Positions 48,530-58,055 of a DNA stretch of 64,000 nucleotides are shown in pieces. The notes below the pieces were generated by a model, which searched no databases, was not told the DNA's origin, and was given only the letters and a program-made list of their open reading frames with translations. The stretch lies in assembly GCA_964195155.1 (NCBI GenBank), contig CAXMOP010000021.1:1-64000 (forward strand), in the 5' to 3' direction. Each line of letters starts with the position of its first letter. Position 1 is the stretch's first letter. The DNA is from JACZST01 sp964195155 (GTDB lineage Bacteria; Actinomycetota; Acidimicrobiia; Spongiisociales; UBA5794). A program made the translations under genes and the position numbers.

Positions 48530-49501
48530 TCAACCGAGTGTCGCAATTCCGCCGGGCAGGTCGCCGGCGTTGTTGCTGAGTTCATAGCTGACGTGGTCGG
48601 AAGCCGGGTCATCGGCCTGGCCGACCAGGGGCTTCAGGACAAACGGCTCCGGGCTGTCATCCGGGTCGGGCTCAACAGACACCACGATCGTGGCGCCGCT
48701 CAGGTCCGTCGGGAACGTCACATTCTCCGGCGCATTGACCAGGAAGTCCTCGCCGGGGAAGGGAGGTCCGTCCTCGGGCCCCGAGAATGGTGCTGCGTCA
48801 TCAGGGGCCGTCGCGTCGAGGAACGTCCCGGTTGTCACGGGGACACCGTCGATTACCGCCCAGCCCTCGTAGTTCCAACCCGCCGGGAGCACCGGCAGCT
48901 GCAAGCTTGCGGTAGGACCGGGAAGCTCGATGAACCAGATCCCGCTCAGCTCGTCGTTGTCGTCGCCATTGGTCGGTGTCGCGAGCAGCACCGTGCCGAG
49001 GGCGTCGGCGAAGTCGGTACCGAGTGCAGCCGGGTGGGCGATCGAGAGCTCAGCGCTGCCATCGACGACGTCACCTGCGACGAATTTGGTATCGGACGGA
49101 ACGGCGTCGGTGTCGCCGGCCGGTTCGATCGTGACGATAATCGTTGATGCGGTGTCAAGGTCTGGCACCGGGAAGCTCTCGATGGCTCCGCCGTCGATAT
49201 CGACGATCGCTCCGTCCTCGATGTTGAACTTGCCGGCAGAGATCGGGGTGCCGTCAATGAGCGCCCAGTTCTCATAGTGGACTCCGTTAGCCAGCGTAGG
49301 AAACCCGGTGACGTCGAGGGTCAGCCCCGGCTCCATTTCTTCCATGGCCTCGGTTGTCGTTGTTGCGGCTTCAGTGGTGGTCGTCACGTCGGCCGCAGTG
49401 GTTGTCGTGGCGTCATCTGCGACGTCGTCGTTGGTACCGCACGCAGCGGCGACGAGTCCAAACGCCGCCACCAGCACGATGATTCGTAATGCCTTGTTCA
49501 T
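48530..49501 (-). CDS. Lipoprotein with two anti-sigma-K-like repeat domains
   Basis: 323 residues from ATG 49501 (MNKALRIIVLVAAFGLVAAAC). Lipobox VAAAC (Cys 21), a Thr-rich linker (TTTTEAATTTTEA), then two similar domains: GVHYENWALIDGTPISAGKFNIEDG and GWNYEGWAVIDGVPVTTGTFLDATA, each with a following strand ending in IEPAGDTDA or SVEPDPDD. This repeated sandwich resembles the extracellular domain of RskA anti-sigma factors. No anti-sigma helix is present, so it is an isolated surface lipoprotein. It precedes the two-component genes on the same strand and may feed their signal; that link is inferred. Confidence 0.72.
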   Translation of the reverse strand: MNKALRIIVLVAAFGLVAAACGTNDDVADDATTTTAADVTTTTEAATTTTEAMEEMEPGLTLDVTGFPTLANGVHYENWALIDGTPISAGKFNIEDGAIVDIDGGAIESFPVPDLDTASTIIVTIEPAGDTDAVPSDTKFVAGDVVDGSAELSIAHPAALGTDFADALGTVLLATPTNGDDNDELSGIWFIELPGPTASLQLPVLPAGWNYEGWAVIDGVPVTTGTFLDATAPDDAAPFSGPEDGPPFPGEDFLVNAPENVTFPTDLSGATIVVSVEPDPDDSPEPFVLKPLVGQADDPASDHVSYELSNNAGDLPGGIATLG

Positions 49502-49664
49502 GGGTTGCTTTCTCTGATCTGTGGGCGCGATTCGACGCCCGGTCGAGGTGGGCAACGGGCCGGATGATGGTCTCGTTCCGGATCCCAGTGGTGTTCACAC
49601 GAGGTTCCTCGTTTGTTGACGGAGCTGTAAGAAACCCAGTCTCCCCCCGAAGGCGACGAGAGAC

Positions 49665-49779
49665 TAGGAGGGTGTTGAGCAATCCTCTAGCGTGCGGGGG
49701 CTGACTGGAGAAACCGAGTCACCGCAACACTCAAGCGAGCGGCGGCTCAGGGCACTCGTCATCGTTCAATACCGTCCTA
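49665..49779 (-). repeat. Family A 115-bp element, copy 5 (reverse orientation)
   Basis: Same ends as copy 2, inverted. ATG 49762 on the minus strand opens a 32-codon frame (MTSALSRRSLECCGD ... EDCSTPS) to a TAG at 49666-49664. The other end supplies the stop codon (49779-49777) of the methyltransferase gene. Confidence 0.82.
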
Positions 49780-50541
49780 GGTCTTGCGGGCCCGCCAGAT
49801 CTCTTCAGAGGGCCATCGGTGTGCCCACGCTGCGTCGACATGGTCCCAATCGGTAACGGCTTCCTTCGGCGCTTGGAGCTCGATCAGATCGAGGATCTCA
49901 AATCCGCTGTCTCTCAGAAGCCGGATCCGGTCGCCGTGACTGAGATGGAACTCCACCCCATCGTCCTCGATCTCCGGCCAGTCGTAGCGGTGCATTCCGA
50001 ACTGGCTGCGGAGGAGTCGAGGCCCCGCCGCCTCGCCTTCGCGGTCGGGCACGCACAGGATGAACAGCGTGGAGTTGCCCAGGAATATGAGCTCGCCGCC
50101 CGTCCGAAGCACCCTGGCAGCCTCCGGGATCCAGAGATACTGGTCGGACCAGATCGCCGAGCCGTACTCGGAGATGACCACATCAAATGACTCATCGCGA
50201 AAGGGGAGCCGCTCGGCGATGCCGTGGATGAGCGGAAATGCCAGGTTGTGTTGTTCCTGCATGCGCTTGGCCGTAGCGAGCTGGCCTTGGGAGTTGTCGA
50301 GGCCGATCGGCATACCGCCAAGCTTGGCGATCCAGGCAGACACATAACCGGTGCCGCAGCCGTCCTCGAGCACTGCCTTGCCCGCGATGTCGACGAGCAG
50401 GCCGACCTCGGCCTCAGGGACGCCCCAGATGCCCCAGCTGGGATCGCTCGTCCAGTTGCGATCCGCCCACTCGGCGAACTGTGGCGCCTGGTCATTCCAG
50501 AAGCTGCGGTTGCCCTCGACGTAGTCCGGCGTCTCGGTTAC
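49777..50541 (-). CDS. Class I SAM-dependent methyltransferase, start codon uncertain
   Basis: About 254 residues. SAM fold: VLEDGCGTGYVSAWIAKLGG (motif I), IGLDNSQGQLATAKRM, VISEYGSAIW and EAARVLRTGGELIFLGN. Protein-like sequence clearly continues upstream of the first usual start (GTG 50373): TPDYVEGNRSFWNDQAPQFAEWADRN. No ATG, GTG or TTG exists in that part; the reading only reaches GTA at 50541-50539, overlapping the TAA of the HisA-like gene. A changed start codon (GTA for GTG or ATG) or coupled initiation are options. Substrate unknown. The stop is given by the family A repeat. Confidence 0.75.
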   Translation of the reverse strand, partial: VTETPDYVEGNRSFWNDQAPQFAEWADRNWTSDPSWGIWGVPEAEVGLLVDIAGKAVLEDGCGTGYVSAWIAKLGGMPIGLDNSQGQLATAKRMQEQHNLAFPLIHGIAERLPFRDESFDVVISEYGSAIWSDQYLWIPEAARVLRTGGELIFLGNSTLFILCVPDREGEAAGPRLLRSQFGMHRYDWPEIEDDGVEFHLSHGDRIRLLRDSGFEILDLIELQAPKEAVTDWDHVDAAWAHRWPSEEIWRARKT

Positions 50542-51413
50542 GGCGCACCCCCGCCGAGCCAGCGCACGAACCGCTTCAGGACCTCACCGCTCGAGCCGGC
50601 TGTTGGGTCGCCGGCCTTGTCGAGCACGGCCTTGTACTGGTCTGCGGCGGCGGCGAGCTCTTCCCGCGACCAGGGCCCGTGGTCCTTGCTGGCTCCGCGG
50701 AGGACGGCGAGCGCTTCCTCGACCGAGAACCTCCCCGCCGTCACCTCCCTGCCCACCACGACACCGGTCAATCCCTCGATCTTCAGCAGCTCCCTGAAGT
50801 CGTCGAGATCGCGCACACCGCCCGCGGCAATGACCTCCTCGTCGACGATGTTGGTGGCGGTGCGCAGTGCCTCGAAGTTCGGCGGGTCTTCGAGGGCGTC
50901 GCGGCCCACTTCGGTGATCATGAAGGCCGCGGCCCCGGCCGACGACAGTTCGATCAGCGTCTCCTCTAGGTACTTGCCCGTCCCTTCAGTCCAGCCCTGA
51001 GTGACCAACTCCTGGTCGGCGGTGATGTCAAGGCTGACCACGATCTGGCCGGGATGCTCCCTGTTGATCTCCCAGAACAGCACCTGGTCGTCGAGTGCCA
51101 GCGTGCCGACGACGACCCGCCATGCTCCGTCGTCGAGAAGCCGATCGATCTCGAGGCGGGAGCGAGCGCCTCCCCCGACCTGTACCGGGACGTCGAGCTC
51201 GGCGATGATCTCGCGAATCACCGGTCGGTTGCGGTAGTCGCCGTGAATGGCAGCGTCCAGGTCGACGACGTGGAGGCGGTCGGCTCCTTTCTCCACCCAA
51301 CCCTTGGCGCGCCCTACGCAATCTGCGTCGAGGTGGATCACCTCATCCAGCGTCCCGTGCGGCAGTCGAACCGCCGCACCGTCCAGAATGTTCACTCGTG
51401 CATAGAGCTGCAT
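50538..51413 (-). CDS. HisA-family TIM-barrel protein with altered catalytic residues
   Basis: 291 residues from ATG 51413; ordinary HisA has ~245. HisA isomerises ProFAR to PRFAR in histidine synthesis. The family frame is clear: VVDLDAAIHG, VPVQVGGGARS, WRVVVGTLALDD, VVSLDIT and IAAGGVRDLDD, with phosphate-loop glycines. But the first catalytic Asp (AVD or ALD in HisA) reads ARVNILDG, so it is Asn, and the second (TDITKDG) reads TEVGRDA, so it is Glu. The C-terminus has an extra ~50-residue helical tail. No other his genes are nearby. It may be a paralogue with another job, or a diverged HisA. Confidence 0.75.
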   Translation of the reverse strand: MQLYARVNILDGAAVRLPHGTLDEVIHLDADCVGRAKGWVEKGADRLHVVDLDAAIHGDYRNRPVIREIIAELDVPVQVGGGARSRLEIDRLLDDGAWRVVVGTLALDDQVLFWEINREHPGQIVVSLDITADQELVTQGWTEGTGKYLEETLIELSSAGAAAFMITEVGRDALEDPPNFEALRTATNIVDEEVIAAGGVRDLDDFRELLKIEGLTGVVVGREVTAGRFSVEEALAVLRGASKDHGPWSREELAAAADQYKAVLDKAGDPTAGSSGEVLKRFVRWLGGGAP

Positions 51414-51458
51414 GAGCTCCACCCTACAAAGCGTCGTAGTCATATCTCCCGGGGGGAG

Positions 51459-51481
51459 TCGCGAGTCGCGAGTCGCGAGCT
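51459..51481. repeat. Family B repeat, short copy (5)
   Basis: GGAGTCGCGAGTCGCGAGTC followed by GCGAG, a single arm of family B units, directly next to the family G tandem pair. Confidence 0.55.
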
Positions 51482-51635
51482 ATGACCGAATCGCTTCTCG
51501 ATACAGAACTCGCGATCAGGCAGTCGGGCGGCGAGCCCCTGCGAGCCGCCCAACAAACATGACCGAATCGCTTCTCGATACAGAACCCGCGATCAGGCAG
51601 TCGGGCGGCGAGCCCCTGCGAGTCGCCCATGGGAA
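51482..51635. repeat. Family G 77-bp repeat, two tandem copies
   Basis: The unit starts ATGACCGAATCGCTTCTCG and includes the hairpin GGGCGGC ... GCCGCCC. It occurs at 51482 and 51559, period 77 bases; the copies are nearly identical (AACTCGC versus AACCCGC). A diverged relative lies in the AhpD-like gene at 16461-16545. The region between the HisA-like and LLM genes is otherwise empty. Confidence 0.75.
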
Positions 51636-51676
51636 TGGCGAGCCTTAACCGCGGAAGCAGTTAGTTTCCCGCTCAC

Positions 51677-52660
51677 ATGCGCTATGGAGCTTTCATCCCG
51701 CAGGGCTGGCGTCTCGACCTCATGGGCATCGACCGCCACGAGCAATGGCCGACAATGCTTGCCGTCGCAAGAGACATCGAGGCCGCCGGTTACGAATCGC
51801 TGTGGGTGTTCGATCACTTCCACACGGTCCCGATCGGCACACAGGAGTCCAGCTACGAAGCATGGACGCTGATGGCGGCCCTTGCCGCCACCACCGACAC
51901 GGTGAGAATCGGTCAGATGTGCACATCGATCGCGTACCGCAACCCGGCCTACCTGGCGAAGATCGCGGCGGACATCGACGTGATCTCCAACGGCCGTCTC
52001 GAGATGGGAATCGGCGCCGGCTGGTACCAGGAGGAGTACGACGGCTACGGCTACGACTTCCCCAAGCCATCGGTACGCATCGGGGAGCTCCAGGAGGGCG
52101 TCGAGATCATGCGCCGGATGTGGACCGAGGACGAGGTCGAGTACGACGGGAAGTACTTCACGCTCCACGGTGCGATCGCGAATCCGAAACCGATCCAGGG
52201 ATTGCTGCCGATGTGGATTGCCGGCGGCGGCGAGCAACTCACCCTCCGTGTCGCTGCCAGATACGCCGACTACACAAACTTCGGGCTCGAGCTCGACGCC
52301 TTCGCGCATAAGAGCGAAGTGCTTGCAGATCACTGTCGGGCGGTCGGACGAGATTTCGACGAGATCGTGCGTTCGGTGAACTTCACCGTGCTCATCGACG
52401 AGGATCAGCAGGTCGTCACCGACAAGCTCGACGAGATCGAGACACGGATGACGAAGCTGGTCGGCGCCGAAAAAGCGGAGCGAACGCGAGCCACGTACGA
52501 GAAGCACGGGCTCATTGGCACACCGGACCAGATCATCGAGCAGCTCGGCCCCTGGCAAGACGCCGGGATGCGCTACATCATCGGTTACTTCCCCGACGCC
52601 GCCTACGACCGCACCAGCCTCGATCTGTTCGCGAAGATCAGTAGATCAGTAGCTGAGTAG
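51677..52660 (+). CDS. LLM-class F420-dependent oxidoreductase
   Basis: 327 residues from ATG 51677 (MRYGAFIPQGWRLDLMGI). Luciferase-like barrel with YESLWVFDHFHTVP, IGQMCTSIAYRNPAYLAKIAADIDVISNGRLEMGIGAGWYQEEY and LPMWIAGGGEQLTLRVAARYAD, closest to the group annotated as F420-dependent in actinobacteria. The last residues (SRSVAE) and the stop are encoded by the start of a family C repeat, so the original C-terminus was probably slightly different. Substrate unknown. Confidence 0.87.
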   Translation: MRYGAFIPQGWRLDLMGIDRHEQWPTMLAVARDIEAAGYESLWVFDHFHTVPIGTQESSYEAWTLMAALAATTDTVRIGQMCTSIAYRNPAYLAKIAADIDVISNGRLEMGIGAGWYQEEYDGYGYDFPKPSVRIGELQEGVEIMRRMWTEDEVEYDGKYFTLHGAIANPKPIQGLLPMWIAGGGEQLTLRVAARYADYTNFGLELDAFAHKSEVLADHCRAVGRDFDEIVRSVNFTVLIDEDQQVVTDKLDEIETRMTKLVGAEKAERTRATYEKHGLIGTPDQIIEQLGPWQDAGMRYIIGYFPDAAYDRTSLDLFAKISRSVAE

Positions 52661-52760
52661 ATCAGTAGCTGGGTAGATCAGTGTCTGCCTTAGCTACTTG
52701 GTCTGCCTTAGCTACTTGGCTACTTCGCTACTTCGCTACTGCTTCGCTACTTCGGTAGGT
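52640..52760. repeat. Family C tandem-arm repeat (copy 2)
   Basis: Left arm AGTAGATCAGTAGCTGAGTA repeats, then right arm CTTAGCTACTTGG and GCTACTTCGCTACTTCGCTA units. The left arm holds the stop codon of the LLM gene. Confidence 0.7.
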
Positions 52761-52806
52761 CGCTCGGCCTCTTCTCGCTAGCTCGAGTTGTCGGTACGCT
52801 GACCCC

Positions 52807-53250
52807 ATGGAGGGATGGGACCCGAAGAGAATCATCGTCGGTGTCGACGGCTCGGAGCAATCGATCAATGCCGCCAGAGTCGCCGCCAGCCTCGCTCGCG
52901 CCCGGGATGCGACGCTCCTCATCGTCGCGGTCGTGCGACCGCCCGAAGGTTGGTGGGGCATCGTCGGCTCGCCGCCCACCGCGGAGGCGCTTGGCGACGC
53001 CCTCTCCAATGCCCAGCGCGACGTGCTCGACCGCACCCTCGACCAGGTAGATCTGGCGGGAATCGACTACGACACGGCGGAGGAGATCGGTGACCCCTCC
53101 CAACAGCTGATCGAGGCGTGCCAGCGCCTCGAGGCAGATCTGCTCGTGGTCGGCCGCCGTGGGGCCGGCCCGCTGCGGAGGATGGTCGTCGGATCGGTGG
53201 CAGGCCACGTCGTCAACGAGGCGCCATGTCCGGTACTCATCGTCCCCTGA
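52807..53250 (+). CDS. Universal stress protein UspA family
   Basis: 147 residues, single Usp domain. ATP-binding pattern VGVDGSEQSINAARVAASLARARDATLLIVAVV at the start and VVGRRGAGPLRRMVVGSVAGHVVNEAPCPVLIVP at the end (G2-x-G9-x-G-(S/T) type). Usp proteins bind ATP and act in stress and dormancy. It precedes the glutamate dehydrogenase gene by 24 bases and may be co-transcribed. Confidence 0.92.
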   Translation: MEGWDPKRIIVGVDGSEQSINAARVAASLARARDATLLIVAVVRPPEGWWGIVGSPPTAEALGDALSNAQRDVLDRTLDQVDLAGIDYDTAEEIGDPSQQLIEACQRLEADLLVVGRRGAGPLRRMVVGSVAGHVVNEAPCPVLIVP

Positions 53251-53274
53251 GGGGCCCGTTATGCTCCACTGCTT

Positions 53275-56200
53275 GTGAATGACGGCGCCTCTCCGGAGCG
53301 GACGTCAGACCCGGTAGCGGCCTCACAGGTCGATGTGGTGGCCGAATTGCCCGGGGCATTCTCTGCATTCACGAAGGCCTATACCGCCCGCGTTCCCGAC
53401 GACGAGTTCCCGTTGGTCAGCCCTGACGAGCTTCAGGCCGAGCTCGCCAACGCTTTCCGGTTCCTGGCTGAGCGCGGCGACGAGCCGCACGCGATCCGGG
53501 TGTTCAACCCACAACACGAGGGCCATGGTTACCACGCTCCCGGCTCGGTCGTCGAGATCGTCACCGACGATCGCCCATTCCTGATCGACTCGATTCTGGC
53601 GCTACTCACCCGGCGCGAGCATGCCGTCGCCCGGAGCTTCCACCCCGTCGTTGGCACACTCCGCGACGACGCCGGCAATCTGCTCGACGTCGTCAGGGGC
53701 CGCGATGCTGACAATCGCGAATCGTTCCAGCACTACGAGCTCCTAGAGATGCTCGATGAGGCCGCAGCTACCGGGCTGGTAGAAGCGATCGACTGGGTGC
53801 TCACCGGCGTGAAACTGGTCGTCAGCGACTTCGTCCCGATGCAAGAAGCGGTTCGGACCATGATCGGCCTTGCCCGCGATGACGCCGCCTCGTTCCCGGA
53901 AGAAGACGTCGACGAGACCGTTGCGTTCCTCGAATGGCTGCTCGATGACAACTTCGTCTTCCTCGGCTACCGGCGATACGACATCGTCGACGCTAACGGG
54001 CAGCCTGCGCTGGTCATCACCCCCGGCACCGGACTCGGGTTGCTCCACACTGAATGGCGGAGCAAATATGTCGAGCCGGTACCGCTTGAGGATCTGCCGA
54101 CCGGCGTCCGCGAGCGGTACGAGTCGAGCGACCATCTGGTGATCTCGAAGACGAACGCCTACTCGACGGTGCACCGCGACGCTCGGATGGACTACATCGG
54201 TTTGCGACTCGTCGGCGACGATGCCAGCCCCCAGGGGGAGGCCCGCCTTCTCGGGCTCTTCACGTCGAAGGCGTACATGGCGAATGCGGGGTCGATTCCG
54301 ATCCTGCGCAACAAGCTGGAGCGAATCCTGGCGGAAGAGGACCTGATCGAGGGATCCCATGACTACAAGGTGATCGTCCAGATCTTCGACTCCTTCCCGA
54401 TGGATGAGTTGTTCACGATCTCGCACGACGATCTGCGCCGCAGCCTGATCGGTCTGCTCGAGTCCGAGGAGCACCAGCGCGTGCGCCTTTTCGTCCGACG
54501 CGATGCGCTGAGCCGCAATGTGTCGGTGCTGGTCGTCGCGCCGAGGGAGCGATTCAACGCCGAGCTCCGGCAGCAGCTCCAGCAACTGTTCCTCGAGCGG
54601 TTCGAGGGCGAGTCAATCGACTACCGGCTGTCGCTTGGTGAGAGCGGCGACGCACGCATCCATTTCACCGTATGGCCGGAAGGTGACATCCCGAATGTGC
54701 CGACCGAGGAACTGGAGAGTGAGGTATATCGCCTCACGCGCACCTGGGAGGATCGGGTGGGTCGTGTGCTCTCCGACCGCGTCGGCCAGGCCGAGGCCAA
54801 ACGGCTGGTCGAAGCCCACAATGCTCGATTCCCGACCTACTACCGCTCGTCGACCCCTCTCCCCGAGGCGGCGACCGCGGTGGCCAACATCGATCGGCTC
54901 AAGGCCGGCGACGACGAAATTGCTGTTGATGTGTACAACGAGATCGACAGCGAAGAAGGCCTTACCCGGATCGCCGTGTACAGCAGAGAGGGCAAACGCG
55001 ACCTCTCCGCAATGCTGCCACTCCTGGAGGATCTTGGCCTCACCGTCATCGAGGAGGTTCCGACGCGGATCGAAGATGACCAAGAAGAGCTCTTCCTGCA
55101 CGACTTTGGTGTGCTGGGCGCGGACGGCGCCGCCCTGGACATCGCCGCGAGTGCGGCACGGGTTGCACAGACCTTGACTGCCGCGCTCACCGGTTCTGCG
55201 GAGACCGACAGCCTGCACCGCCTGGTTGTGGGCAGCGGTCTGAACTATCAGCAGATCAACGTGCTTCGCGCCTATCGGTCGTACTGGCACCTGGTGACGC
55301 CGACGTTCACCAAGGAGTACATCGCCGACACGCTCGCGGCCTATCCCGAGATCACCCAGGACCTCGTGCAGCTCTTCGAGGCCCGCTTCGGACCCGATGG
55401 CGACGAAGGCACAGAAGCCGAGCTGCGGCTGCGCATCATCGACCACCTCGACGATGTCGAGTCGCTCGATGAGGATCGGATTCTGCGCGGTTTCCTCGGG
55501 CTGATCGATGCCACGCTGCGTACGAGCGCCTTCATCGATACCGAGTCGCTTGCCTTCAAGTTCCTCTCAGAAGCGGTCCCGGATATGCCCCAGCCCTTCC
55601 CGATGTTCGAGATCTTCGTCTTTGCCCGCGCCGCCGCCGGCGTGCACCTGCGCGCAGGCAGGGTGGCGCGGGGAGGGATCCGCTGGTCAACCCGGCAAGA
55701 GGACTACCGCACTGAGGTGCTTGGCCTGATGAAGGCCCAGAAGACCAAGAACGTGGTCATTGTGCCCACCGGCGCCAAGGGTGGCTTCGTTGTGCGGGAG
55801 CCCGCCGACCAGGCCGGCGCTTCCCGGGATGAGATTCACGACGCATACGAGATCTTCATTCGAGGTCTGCTCGACATCACCGACAACCTCGTGGACGGAA
55901 TCGCGGTTCACCCTCGCGGCGTGCGCTGCCATGACAGCGGAGACCCATACCTCGTCGTCGCCGCCGATCGAGGAACCGCCACGTTTTCCGATGCCGCCAA
56001 TGCTATCAGCGCCGAGTACGGGTTCTGGCTCGACGACGCCTTCGCCTCCGGTGGCTCGACGGGTTACGACCACAAGGCCCTCGGGATCACCGCCCGCGGG
56101 GCCTGGGAGTCCGTTCGCCGCCACTTCGTCGAGCTCGGCGTCGATATCAATGCCGACGCGGTCACGGTCGTCGGGATCGGCGACATGTCCGGCGATGTCT

Positions 56201-58050
56201 TTGGGAACGGAATGCTGCTGTCGCGATCGATCCGCCTCATTGCCGCCTTCGACCACCGCCACATCTTCATCGACCCGGAGCCGGATGCGGGGGCCGCGTA
56301 CGAGCAGCGGGAGCGGCTCGCGGCGTTGGGTCGTTCCTCTTGGGCCGATTACGACAAGGCGTTGATATCGGTGGGAGGCGGCGTATTTCCGAGGACCGCA
56401 AAGCGAATCGATATCAGCGAGGAGATGAGCGAGCGATTCGGGATCCGCTCCGGTGTCCTCACGCCAAACGAGCTGATCGGTGCAGTGCTCAAGGCGCCGA
56501 CCGATCTTCTCTGGAATGGCGGCCTCGGCACCTTCGTCAAGGCCAGTGGCCAGTCGAATCTCGATGCCCAGGATCGTGCCAACGACGCGATCAGGATCAA
56601 TGGCAACGAGTTGCGAGCCAAAGTGGTGGGTGAGGGGGGCAACCTCGGCTTCACCCAGGCCGGGCGCATCGAGTACTCCCGCTTCGAAGGTCTGATATTC
56701 ACCGATTTCGTCGACAACGTCGGGGGCGTCCACTGCTCGGACAAAGAAGTGAACATCAAAGTGTTGCTTCGCCTTGCGGAGATGGACGGAGCCCTCGAGC
56801 GCGAGGAGCGCAATGCGCTCATCGAATCGGTCTCGAGCGACGTGGTCGAGGCAATCGTCTACGACAACTTCCTGCAGGCGCAGATCCTCGCCCAGGAGGC
56901 CGACCTGTCGGCGGCCAGCATCGATGCGTATGAGGACCTGATGATGGATCTCGAAGAGAATGCGGGTCTCAACCGGGAGATCGAGGGGCTGCCTTCATCC
57001 GAGATCATGATGGAGCGGTCGCGGGACGGCCTCGCCATGCAACGCCCCGAGCTGGCCGTGATCATGTCGTACGCCAAGCAACAACTCACCAACAACCTGG
57101 TGGCCTCCGACTTGCCGGATTCACCGGAGTTGGACGACGACCTGCGCCGGTACTTTCCGACGAGGATCGTCGACCAGTTCGGCCAGTACATCGATCAGCA
57201 TCCGCTGCGTCGCGAGTTGATCTCGACCATCATTGCCAACCAGGTGCTCAACTCGCAGGGATCGACGTTTGTCTCGCGGCTGGAGGCGGAGATGGGGGCG
57301 AGCCCTGCCCAGATCGTGTGGGCGTATCGCGTCGCCAGGGATGTCACCCTCGCCGGACAGCGCTGGTCCGCGATCGAGGAGATCACGGGAATGCTCGATC
57401 CCGCCTTGCAGCGCGACATGCTCCAGGGTGTGGACGATCTGGTCGAGACGGTGGCTCGGGTATTCATCGCCCAGCCACGGGATGCCTCAATGGCCGAGAT
57501 TATCGAGCTCTATGGGGGAGGCTTCAACGAGCTCGCCGGCGAGATACAGTCGATCGGCCCCAAGCGCTGGCAGGACCAGAACAATGAGGAGGCGCAGCGC
57601 CTGATCGACCACGGAGTGCCGTCGGAGCTGGCGTACCGCCACGCCTATCAGGATCAGTTGGTGCACGGGACCGACATCGTCGACGTCGCCGAGGCCACCG
57701 CCAGACCGGTCCTCGACGTAGCCAAGGCGTTTTTCCGCGCCGGCCAGTCCTTCCACATCGACTGGCTTGAGCGCCAGTTGGACAATCTGCCGGCCGACAC
57801 CCGGTGGCAGCGATGGGCGCGCCTCAGCCTCGCGTACGACCTCATGGCGCTTCGGAGGCGAATCGTCGAACGCATCTTCGAAGAGTCACCCGATGACACC
57901 GCAGACCAAGCGATCGACGCCTTCATCTCGAGTCACCTCGAGCAGGAGGGGCGCCTGACCAGACTGATGCGGCTGCTACGCCGCGATGGGGTATCCGATA
58001 CCGCGGCGGTGACCGTTGCCATCCGCCAGATCCAGGCCCTGGCCAGCTAA
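53275..58050 (+). CDS. gdh: NAD-specific glutamate dehydrogenase, large (~180 kDa) type
   Basis: 1591 residues, the usual length of the L_180 class found in actinobacteria and proteobacteria. It oxidises glutamate to 2-oxoglutarate and ammonia with NAD+. The N-terminal half holds ACT-like regulatory domains (SEEGLTRIAVYSREGKRDLSAMLPLLEDLGL) and the central catalytic domain has MKAQKTKNVVIVPTGAKGGFVV with the catalytic Lys region, VTVVGIGDMSGDVFGNGM for NAD binding, and GGLGTFVKA. The C-terminal helical part is typical of the class. GTG 53275 start; ends at a family F palindrome. Confidence 0.95.
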   Translation: MNDGASPERTSDPVAASQVDVVAELPGAFSAFTKAYTARVPDDEFPLVSPDELQAELANAFRFLAERGDEPHAIRVFNPQHEGHGYHAPGSVVEIVTDDRPFLIDSILALLTRREHAVARSFHPVVGTLRDDAGNLLDVVRGRDADNRESFQHYELLEMLDEAAATGLVEAIDWVLTGVKLVVSDFVPMQEAVRTMIGLARDDAASFPEEDVDETVAFLEWLLDDNFVFLGYRRYDIVDANGQPALVITPGTGLGLLHTEWRSKYVEPVPLEDLPTGVRERYESSDHLVISKTNAYSTVHRDARMDYIGLRLVGDDASPQGEARLLGLFTSKAYMANAGSIPILRNKLERILAEEDLIEGSHDYKVIVQIFDSFPMDELFTISHDDLRRSLIGLLESEEHQRVRLFVRRDALSRNVSVLVVAPRERFNAELRQQLQQLFLERFEGESIDYRLSLGESGDARIHFTVWPEGDIPNVPTEELESEVYRLTRTWEDRVGRVLSDRVGQAEAKRLVEAHNARFPTYYRSSTPLPEAATAVANIDRLKAGDDEIAVDVYNEIDSEEGLTRIAVYSREGKRDLSAMLPLLEDLGLTVIEEVPTRIEDDQEELFLHDFGVLGADGAALDIAASAARVAQTLTAALTGSAETDSLHRLVVGSGLNYQQINVLRAYRSYWHLVTPTFTKEYIADTLAAYPEITQDLVQLFEARFGPDGDEGTEAELRLRIIDHLDDVESLDEDRILRGFLGLIDATLRTSAFIDTESLAFKFLSEAVPDMPQPFPMFEIFVFARAAAGVHLRAGRVARGGIRWSTRQEDYRTEVLGLMKAQKTKNVVIVPTGAKGGFVVREPADQAGASRDEIHDAYEIFIRGLLDITDNLVDGIAVHPRGVRCHDSGDPYLVVAADRGTATFSDAANAISAEYGFWLDDAFASGGSTGYDHKALGITARGAWESVRRHFVELGVDINADAVTVVGIGDMSGDVFGNGMLLSRSIRLIAAFDHRHIFIDPEPDAGAAYEQRERLAALGRSSWADYDKALISVGGGVFPRTAKRIDISEEMSERFGIRSGVLTPNELIGAVLKAPTDLLWNGGLGTFVKASGQSNLDAQDRANDAIRINGNELRAKVVGEGGNLGFTQAGRIEYSRFEGLIFTDFVDNVGGVHCSDKEVNIKVLLRLAEMDGALEREERNALIESVSSDVVEAIVYDNFLQAQILAQEADLSAASIDAYEDLMMDLEENAGLNREIEGLPSSEIMMERSRDGLAMQRPELAVIMSYAKQQLTNNLVASDLPDSPELDDDLRRYFPTRIVDQFGQYIDQHPLRRELISTIIANQVLNSQGSTFVSRLEAEMGASPAQIVWAYRVARDVTLAGQRWSAIEEITGMLDPALQRDMLQGVDDLVETVARVFIAQPRDASMAEIIELYGGGFNELAGEIQSIGPKRWQDQNNEEAQRLIDHGVPSELAYRHAYQDQLVHGTDIVDVAEATARPVLDVAKAFFRAGQSFHIDWLERQLDNLPADTRWQRWARLSLAYDLMALRRRIVERIFEESPDDTADQAIDAFISSHLEQEGRLTRLMRLLRRDGVSDTAAVTVAIRQIQALAS

Positions 58051-58055
58051 CAAAC

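Noticed and set aside
51412..51648. 78-codon plus-strand frame between the HisA-like and LLM genes
   Set aside because: Made of family B and G repeats, with no RBS and no family.
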